Assembly (NCBI GenBank): GCA_021730945.1
Contig: JAKFYH010000020.1
Location: 1 to 43,716 of the forward strand
Direction: 5' to 3'
Source: Acidobacteriota bacterium
GTDB lineage: Bacteria; Acidobacteriota; Vicinamibacteria; Vicinamibacterales; UBA2999
DNA length: 43,716 nucleotides
Part shown: positions 38,772 through 43,716 of the stretch, piece after piece
Layout of the letters: each line of letters starts with the position of its first letter
How positions within the stretch are numbered: the stretch's first letter is position 1
Notes under the pieces: generated by a model
What the model was told of the DNA's origin: nothing
The model's database searches: none
What the model saw: only the letters and a program-made list of their open reading frames with translations
Program-made: the position numbers and the translations under genes

Positions 38772-41588
38772 CTAAAAGACGTTGATACCCAGTGAGAACC
38801 CGAACACCCGGCCGAGCTTGAACAGCCGCTGGTGCTCGGTGCCCTGCGTAAACAGGTAGTCGGCATCGGTCAGGTTCTCGGCGTTGAGACGCAGGTTGAA
38901 CCGGGAGCCGAACTTCTGCTGCACGACGACGTCCACCGTCTCGCGTCCCTGCTCAAGAATGTCCGGCGCCTGGTTGGAGCCGACGTCCGAGATCCGGTCG
39001 CCGAAGTAGTTGAACAGCATGCGCGCCGAGAAGCCCCGCCTGGCATACTCGGCCGTGAGGTTGAACAGGTTCTTCGACTGGCCGGCCAGCGGCCGCTCCA
39101 GCGAGGTCTGCACCGTGCGCTGTTCTGGCAAGAGCGTGATCTTCGAGTCCACGAAGGTGTAGTTGGCATTGACGAACAAACCGGCGCCCAGTTCGTAGGC
39201 CGCCTCGACCTCGACACCGAAGTTGCTTGCCTTGTCGGAGTTCTGGAAGGTCGTAATCGGCTGCGCGCCGGCAATCACGACCCGCTCAATCGGCTGATCG
39301 AAGCGCTTGTAGAACACGCTGGTGGCCACGATGCTGCGGCCGCCCGGAAACAGCTCCCAGCGCGCGTCGACGTTCTGGATGGTCGCCCGCTTCAAGTCGG
39401 GATTGCCGCGCGTCGCGCGGCTGCCGACGATGTCGGTAAATTCGAAGGCCGCCAGCTCGCGGAATTCGGGGCGGTTGACCGTCGAGCTGTAGCTCAGGCG
39501 GATGTTCTGGTTGCCGGCGAACGATTGCACCAGGTTGACCGCCGGGAACACATCGGTGTTCTGGTTGGTGGCCGAGATGGTGCGCACGAACAGGCCGAAC
39601 GGGTCGAAGGTATCCACCGTCTGCTCGAACTTCTCGACGCGCACGCCGCCGTTGATGCGGGTGCGGCCGCTGAGCGCGATATCCACCATGCCGTAGGCCG
39701 AAGTGGTCTGCTGGTCGCCGGCGTAGGCGTCGACCGGGCGCGTTTCCTCGTTGAAGCGGAATGCGGTGCCGATGTTGGCGGTGGCGTAGAGCTCCTCCGG
39801 TGTCAGCGCCTGGCTGATCGCCGGCGCGCCGTCCTTGGTCAGGACGATCGGGATGAAGCGGAAGCGCCGCGACTCGAAGTCGCGCTGGCGGTCCACGTAG
39901 TTGACGCCGAACTTGTACTGGGTCGGCCGGCTGCCCGCCGCCTGGAACAGGCTCCAGTTGACCGCCACGTCGGTGGTCTTGTCGTCCAGGTTATTGAACA
40001 ACCGGAAACCGCTCTGCGACTCGTCGGCCAGCACCGGTGCCACGGCGGGGTTGGGATTGGTGCTGCCCGACAGGAACGGCTGCTGATAGAGGGTCTCGCG
40101 CAGGTCCGGCTCGTCGCGGTTCGCATTGGCGTAGCTGGCACGCCAGTCAATGCGGCTGTTGCCCAGGTTGCGGAAGAAGTGCTCGCCGCTGACGGCGTTC
40201 GAGAGCAGGCCCTCCTCGATGAACTGCAGGCGGTTGTTGTAGTAGTAGAAGAGGTTCTCGGTGTTCGGCCCCTGGAACGTCCGGCCTTCGTCCTTGCCGC
40301 TGTGGCTGTAGAAGTTCTCGAACGACAGGCGGTGGTTGGTGCTGAACTGGTAGGCCAGGTTGACGACCCCGCCGATTTGCGCCTTCTGCGTGCCGGTCTG
40401 GATGCGATAGTCGCTGACCGCCTCGAGATCGCTGGCGCTGTCGCCCACGCGGTAGAACGCCCGCTGCTCGTCGACGTAGGTCTCCTTGTACGACTGCATG
40501 GCGCTGGCGACAATCCCGAACTTGCCGAAGCGGTTGCCGAAGACCATGCCCCAGTTCTGGCCGGGCGCGCCGTCGGCGTTCACCGGCCGCCACTGGTTGC
40601 CCAGCAGCTTGCCGAACGCGGTGATCTCGTCAGGGCCGTAGCCGACCTCGGGCGTGTAGATGCCGCGCCGCACGATCTTGTTGTTCGGGATGCCCGCCGG
40701 CAGGGCGCGGGCGCCATCGTCGAACCCGAGCCAGTCGCGCCTCCCCAGCGAACTGAGCGGAATCGACTTGCCGGTCGCGTTCGACTGCACCGAGAGGCCA
40801 TATGAGAAGTCCACCACCGGCCGGTTGGGGAACTTGAGCGGCACGATCTGCACCAGGCCGCCGGCGAATTCCGCCGAGCGGTCGGGCGAGTACGACTTGA
40901 TGACCTGCACGCTGTCGAGCAGGCCCGCGGGGAACAGGTCGAGCGGCACGACCTTCTTGTCGGGCTCGGTGGTCGGCAGCGTCGAGCCCGAGAGCGTGGT
41001 GTTGCTGTAGCGCTCGCCCAGGCCGCGGACAAACACGTACTGGTTGTCCACTACCGACAGGCCGGTGACCCGCGACATGGCCGCGGCAGCGTCGGAGTCG
41101 GCGTTCTTCTTCATTTCCTGCGAGCCGAGGTTGTCGGTGATGACCGCGGCATTCTTGCGCTCGGCAATCTGCGCCTCCGCCGACGAGGTCACCGCATCGA
41201 CCGGCGCATCGCCGGTGACGACCACCGTCTCGGCAAACCGGCTCATCTGCAGACCAATGTTCGCGTCGACGACGCGCACCCCGGCGGCGACCTCCACCTT
41301 GATGGTGCGGGTCTCGTAACCCTCCATCGCCACCTTGAGTTCGTGGCTCCCGGGCGCCAGATCGAGCACATAGCGGCCGTCCACATCGGTGTAGACGGTG
41401 GCGCCGCCCGTCACTTCAACCGGAATGCCCGGCAGCGTGATGTTGTTGGAGTCGTCACGGACCACTCCGGTCACGCGCACCTTACGCGCCGTGGCAGTTT
41501 GCGAAGCCGGCTCGGCCCACACCGGCACGACGGTGCTGGTCAACAGCCAGCCCGACAGGACGGCGACGCTAATCGTTCGAAGGCTCAT
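38772..41588 (-). CDS. TonB-dependent outer-membrane receptor with carboxypeptidase-regulatory-like domain
   Basis: A 938-residue receptor. The ATG at 41588 has GAGGAG upstream and starts a signal peptide (MSLRTISVAVLSGWLLTSTVVPVWA). An Ig-like carboxypeptidase-regulatory domain (about residues 33-115: RVTGVVRDDSNNITLPGIPVEVTG) comes before the plug (SSAEAQIAERKNAAVITDNL, VVDNQYVFVRGLGERYSNTTL) and a large 22-strand-type barrel that ends FGFSLGINVF. It heads an operon with the beta-helix and lipoprotein genes. An upstream Pho-box-like element suggests phosphate control. Confidence 0.95.
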   Translation of the reverse strand: MSLRTISVAVLSGWLLTSTVVPVWAEPASQTATARKVRVTGVVRDDSNNITLPGIPVEVTGGATVYTDVDGRYVLDLAPGSHELKVAMEGYETRTIKVEVAAGVRVVDANIGLQMSRFAETVVVTGDAPVDAVTSSAEAQIAERKNAAVITDNLGSQEMKKNADSDAAAAMSRVTGLSVVDNQYVFVRGLGERYSNTTLSGSTLPTTEPDKKVVPLDLFPAGLLDSVQVIKSYSPDRSAEFAGGLVQIVPLKFPNRPVVDFSYGLSVQSNATGKSIPLSSLGRRDWLGFDDGARALPAGIPNNKIVRRGIYTPEVGYGPDEITAFGKLLGNQWRPVNADGAPGQNWGMVFGNRFGKFGIVASAMQSYKETYVDEQRAFYRVGDSASDLEAVSDYRIQTGTQKAQIGGVVNLAYQFSTNHRLSFENFYSHSGKDEGRTFQGPNTENLFYYYNNRLQFIEEGLLSNAVSGEHFFRNLGNSRIDWRASYANANRDEPDLRETLYQQPFLSGSTNPNPAVAPVLADESQSGFRLFNNLDDKTTDVAVNWSLFQAAGSRPTQYKFGVNYVDRQRDFESRRFRFIPIVLTKDGAPAISQALTPEELYATANIGTAFRFNEETRPVDAYAGDQQTTSAYGMVDIALSGRTRINGGVRVEKFEQTVDTFDPFGLFVRTISATNQNTDVFPAVNLVQSFAGNQNIRLSYSSTVNRPEFRELAAFEFTDIVGSRATRGNPDLKRATIQNVDARWELFPGGRSIVATSVFYKRFDQPIERVVIAGAQPITTFQNSDKASNFGVEVEAAYELGAGLFVNANYTFVDSKITLLPEQRTVQTSLERPLAGQSKNLFNLTAEYARRGFSARMLFNYFGDRISDVGSNQAPDILEQGRETVDVVVQQKFGSRFNLRLNAENLTDADYLFTQGTEHQRLFKLGRVFGFSLGINVF

Positions 41589-41685
41589 ACACTCCTCGGT
41601 CAGGACACTAGGGAAGCGAGTCTGCCGGTCCTGCAATCGGGCCGGCAGCAACCCAGTCAGGCTACCGAGGGGGTATGAATCGAGG

Positions 41686-41714
41686 ATGACGTCTGTGTTA
41701 CACGGCGGTTAACG
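41686..41714. promoter_or_regulatory. Pho-box-like repeat between the TonB receptor and sodC
   Basis: ATGACGT (41686-41692), GTTACAC (41697-41703) and GTTAACG (41708-41714) are 7-bp units at exactly 11-bp spacing, as at 36840. It lies about 100 bp from each of the divergent TonB-receptor and sodC starts, so it could serve either. The rest of 41589-41830 shows no further element. Confidence 0.55.
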
Positions 41715-41830
41715 ATTCCGGCGGCCGCCCGCCTCCACGGGCCGGCAGGACCGAAAATATGCCATCATCAGGCGACTGCGGATCGCCCCGGGGCGATCGG
41801 GATTGGCAGGAATCAGCCATGAGGAGAAAC

Positions 41831-42343
41831 ATGACTCGTTTATTTTCAGCACTTGCACTCGCATCGGTGGTGACGCTCGGCTTGTCCGCCCAGGGAATTG
41901 CGCACGTCGACTTGAAGGACGCCAAGGGCGCCGCGGTGGGCATGGCGATGATCTCGGCCGCCAGCGGCGGCGGCATCTCGATCGCGCTCGACGTGAAGGG
42001 CCTGACGCCAGGCGCTCACGCGATCCACATCCATCAGATCCCCAAGTGCGAAGGACCGGCCTTCACCAGCGCCGGTCCGCACTTCAATCCCGGCGCCAAG
42101 AAGCACGGCCTGGAGAGCCCCGACGGTCCGCACGCCGGCGACATGATGAACTTCACGGTGGCCGCCAACGGCACTGCCAAGGTCACGGTTACCAACAAGA
42201 ACGTGACGATGGCTGATGGTGCGAATTCGATTTACGCCAGCGGCGGCACGGCGCTGATGATTCACGCCGGAGCCGACGACATGAAGTCGGACCCGGGCGG
42301 CGCCGCCGGTGACCGCATCGCGTGCGGCCCCATCGTCAAGTAA
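41831..42343 (+). CDS. sodC: Periplasmic Cu,Zn superoxide dismutase
   Basis: A 170-residue enzyme that converts superoxide to peroxide and oxygen in the periplasm. The ATG at 41831 has AGGAG at 41822-41826 and starts a signal peptide (MTRLFSALALASVVTLGLSAQG). Copper ligands H66 and H68 (HAIHIHQ), bridging H84, zinc ligands H92, H101 and D104, and copper ligand H145 are all present. C73 and C165 form the structural disulfide, and the active-site Arg is in GDRIACG. It is shorter than some family members but complete. Confidence 0.95.
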   Translation: MTRLFSALALASVVTLGLSAQGIAHVDLKDAKGAAVGMAMISAASGGGISIALDVKGLTPGAHAIHIHQIPKCEGPAFTSAGPHFNPGAKKHGLESPDGPHAGDMMNFTVAANGTAKVTVTNKNVTMADGANSIYASGGTALMIHAGADDMKSDPGGAAGDRIACGPIVK

Positions 42344-42359
42344 GCCGCGACAGCAAGGC

Positions 42360-42407
42360 CACCGCGGGCCCGCTCCTTCTCATGGCGGAAGGAGCGGCCC
42401 CGCGGTG
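42360..42407. terminator. Hairpin between convergent sodC and the HExxxH gene
   Basis: A 20-bp stem with one mismatch: left arm 42360-42379 (starts CACCGCGGG) and right arm 42388-42407 (ends CCCCGCGGTG), with an 8-nt loop. It lies 16 bp after the sodC stop and 20 bp before the convergent stop. No U-tract follows, but its position supports a bidirectional terminator. Confidence 0.75.
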
Positions 42408-42427
42408 ATGCCGCCGAGACTACGAGG

Positions 42428-43081
42428 CTAGAAGTCGTGACGGCGCGCCAGCGCCAGTCCGTTGAGGCCCGAGTCGACGCGGCGGCCCAGTCCCAATTGC
42501 GATCGCACTTCGTTCTCCCGCTGGATGGCGCACGCCTCGGTCGGGCGCTGGCCGGGCGCCGGATCAGCGCACCTGGCCGACAGGTGACCGCTCAGGAGAT
42601 AAGGAATGGCGTGGCCGTAGACCTCGTGCGCCAGGATCCGATCCAGATCGGCCTCCAGGTCGAGCCGGCGCCAGTTGCGCGCGTGCAGCGTCTCGAGCAG
42701 GTCGACATTCACAATTACCACCACGACGTTGACACGCTCGTCGGCCTCGGCCAGCGGCTGCACTTCAGCGAGTACGTTGGGGTCGAAGGGCTGATCGGGC
42801 CGCCCATGCGCATCGACCACGCGCACCTGATCGGGCGTCACAATGACGGCGCGACGGCCGGTCCGGGCAATGGCGGCAAGGGCGTCGCGCCAGGCGGCGC
42901 TACCGGCAAACAGCCGGTCCAGGCTCGCCCGAACCTCCGGGTGATCGGTCGTGATCGCCACCAGTCCGGTCGACTGCGACGGAGTGGCCTCGCCGCGACT
43001 CGCGGAAACCGGGGTCGTAAGCCCGCCCATCCATGCCGCGATCACGCACGAGGCGAACCCGGTGAAACGGCTCACACTCAT
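42428..43081 (-). CDS. Exported HExxxH protein, possible zincin
   Basis: A 217-residue exported protein with an N-terminal signal (FTGFASCVIAAWMGGLTTPVSA). The motif LAHEVYGHAIPYLLSGH gives H152, E153 and H157, an HExxxH arrangement like dipeptidyl peptidase III (HELLGH) rather than the common HExxH. It is followed by acidic residues in QRENEVRSQLGLGRR (E189, E191), which could supply the third ligand. The conserved context VVVVIVNVDLLE points to a small zincin-like fold. I do not recognise a named family, so the substrate is unknown. Confidence 0.7.
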   Translation of the reverse strand: MSVSRFTGFASCVIAAWMGGLTTPVSASRGEATPSQSTGLVAITTDHPEVRASLDRLFAGSAAWRDALAAIARTGRRAVIVTPDQVRVVDAHGRPDQPFDPNVLAEVQPLAEADERVNVVVVIVNVDLLETLHARNWRRLDLEADLDRILAHEVYGHAIPYLLSGHLSARCADPAPGQRPTEACAIQRENEVRSQLGLGRRVDSGLNGLALARRHDF

Positions 43082-43097
43082 AAGACCTGAGTGCGAC

Positions 43098-43124
43098 GTT
43101 AATGTTAATTGTGTGTTACATCAA
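43098..43124 (-). promoter_or_regulatory. Pho-box-like repeat upstream of the HExxxH gene
   Basis: GTTAATT (43104-43110) and GTTACAT (43115-43121) are 11 bp apart, with CGTTAAT just to the left. On the minus strand this gives TGTAACA and ATTAACA upstream of the HExxxH start at 43081. It has the same phase as the elements at 36840 and 41686 but fewer good units. Confidence 0.4.
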
Positions 43125-43716
43125 GTAAATTTCCCCGGGTCAACATCGTTCGCGCGGATCAGCAGGGCCACGGCCGCGAGCAGTCCGGCCAGTAGCGCGA
43201 ACACGAACCCGTAGCCGCTCGCCTCGGCCATGGCGGCGACGCCGACCGGCCCAGCCGCCCGCGCCAACTGTTGAGGGCGGGCAAAGCGGCCGTTCATTTC
43301 ACCCGCGCGATCCTGGCCGTAATAGACCAGCACGAGAAACGGCCGCGCGATGGTGGCCAGCCCAGAACCACCAGCAAACAGCGACACCCCGGCCGCGATG
43401 CCAGCCACCGAATGCGCCATCGCGAGGGACGCCAGCCCGATCACCTGCAACCCCATGCTGACGGCCACCAGCACCATCGGGCTGACCGACCCGGTGTGGC
43501 GCATGAAGAGCAGGCGTCCGGGCAGTTGCATGATGCCGAACAATCCGCCGACGGCACCCGCGGCGGTCGGGGTCAAGCCGCGCTCCAGCAGCGCCGGCAC
43601 CAGGTTCGACGCCAACGCCGCGCCGGCAAAGCTCGACGCGGTGAACACTGCCATTAGCACTCCTTGCCGGGAGGGCACTGCTTGTCGGGTGGGCACTGCT
43701 TGTCGGGAGGGTGCTG
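43121..43716 (-). CDS. C-terminal half of an MFS transporter, open to the window edge
   Basis: The visible part has about six hydrophobic segments and matches helices 7-12 of a major facilitator (FAGAALASNLVPALLERGLTPTAAG, GIMQLPGRLLFM, GGSGLATIARPFLVLVYYG, GLLAAVALLIRAND). The frame stays open through the 18-bp repeat to base 43716, so the first half is probably encoded beyond the window. The repeat then encodes PSRQAV-type hexapeptides in the central cytoplasmic loop. A GTG at 43696 or a start at 43654 would give a half-size protein instead. Confidence 0.7.
   Translation of the reverse strand, partial: APSRQAVPTRQAVPSRQGVLMAVFTASSFAGAALASNLVPALLERGLTPTAAGAVGGLFGIMQLPGRLLFMRHTGSVSPMVLVAVSMGLQVIGLASLAMAHSVAGIAAGVSLFAGGSGLATIARPFLVLVYYGQDRAGEMNGRFARPQQLARAAGPVGVAAMAEASGYGFVFALLAGLLAAVALLIRANDVDPGKFT
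43663..43716. repeat. 18-bp minisatellite at the window edge
   Basis: Nearly three units of GGGAGGGCACTGCTTGTC at 18-bp spacing, in frame with the MFS gene and encoding PSRQAV, PTRQAV and PSRQGV. The array runs to the end of the window and may be longer. Confidence 0.85.

Noticed and set aside
38832-40805. A 657-codon open frame opposite the TonB receptor
   Set aside because: Antisense shadow of a well-conserved receptor, with low-complexity composition and no recognisable motif.
42428-43081. HExxH metalloprotease motif in the secreted protein
   Set aside because: The spacing is HExxxH (H152, E153, H157), not HExxH, so classical zincin families such as M91 were not assigned.
1-43716. tRNA, rRNA or known riboswitch
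   Set aside because: No clover-leaf, ribosomal or riboswitch consensus was recognised by eye; a covariance-model search would be decisive.

Overview
This is a GC-rich, densely coded, Gram-negative chromosomal window. The gene content fits a soil or freshwater Acidobacteriota of the Vicinamibacteria type: a SusC-like TonB-dependent receptor with an N-terminal carboxypeptidase-regulatory-like domain, secreted protein families of a kind I associate with acidobacteria, Tat-exported enzymes, PD40 propellers and an ImuA-ImuB-DnaE2 mutasome. That placement is an inference from gene content; no rRNA or tRNA gene was found. About 35 protein genes are supported. Many are translationally coupled through ATGA or TGATG overlaps.

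Layout. 1-1.7 kb: msrP-msrQ periplasmic methionine sulfoxide repair. 1.8-2.5 kb: an orphan, degenerate histidine kinase. 2.7-8.7 kb: a coupled envelope operon of a DUF1175 protein, a bacterial alpha-2-macroglobulin with an intact CxEQ thioester, and a polytopic membrane protein. 8.7-11.5 kb (minus): a SET-domain protein coupled to a three-domain fusion of PBP-like transpeptidase, SpoIID and HExxH peptidase. 11.5-12.7 kb: a secreted triple RidA protein. 12.7-16.2 kb (minus): a PD40 propeller and a SulP transporter. 16.2-22.4 kb (minus): imuA-imuB-dnaE2 behind a promoter embedded in a 50-bp inverted repeat. 22.4-27.3 kb: an NmrA-like protein, a Tat-exported amidase, an MFS exporter, a frameshifted hotdog thioesterase and a small membrane protein. 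27.6-33.2 kb (minus): secreted proteins and an operon of outer-membrane barrel, CuA-type cupredoxin and di-heme protein, then a DsbD-alpha-like protein. 33.2-41.7 kb: PhoB-PhoR facing a DUF47-Pit phosphate transporter, preceded by an operon of TonB receptor, beta-helix protein and lipoprotein. 41.8-43.7 kb: sodC, a secreted HExxxH protein and half of an MFS transporter running off the window.

Two things stand out. First, the error-prone polymerase cassette is full of in-frame repeat-derived insertions. A roughly 73-bp palindromic element lies in the same reading frame in both imuB and dnaE2, encoding nearly the same peptide, and occurs twice more as non-coding DNA at 2.5 kb. An 18-bp, frame-neutral minisatellite occurs in dnaE2, in the MFS gene at the right edge and in two intergenic places. 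A 42-bp tandem repeat and an AT-richer repeat sit in imuB, and DnaE2 carries an inserted four-cysteine zinc-ribbon-like module. Second, 11-bp-phased TGTNACA-type repeats resembling Pho boxes lie upstream of DUF47-pit, between the TonB receptor and sodC, and upstream of the HExxxH gene. This suggests that 33-43 kb is a phosphate-starvation island with its own TonB receptor and beta-helix partner.
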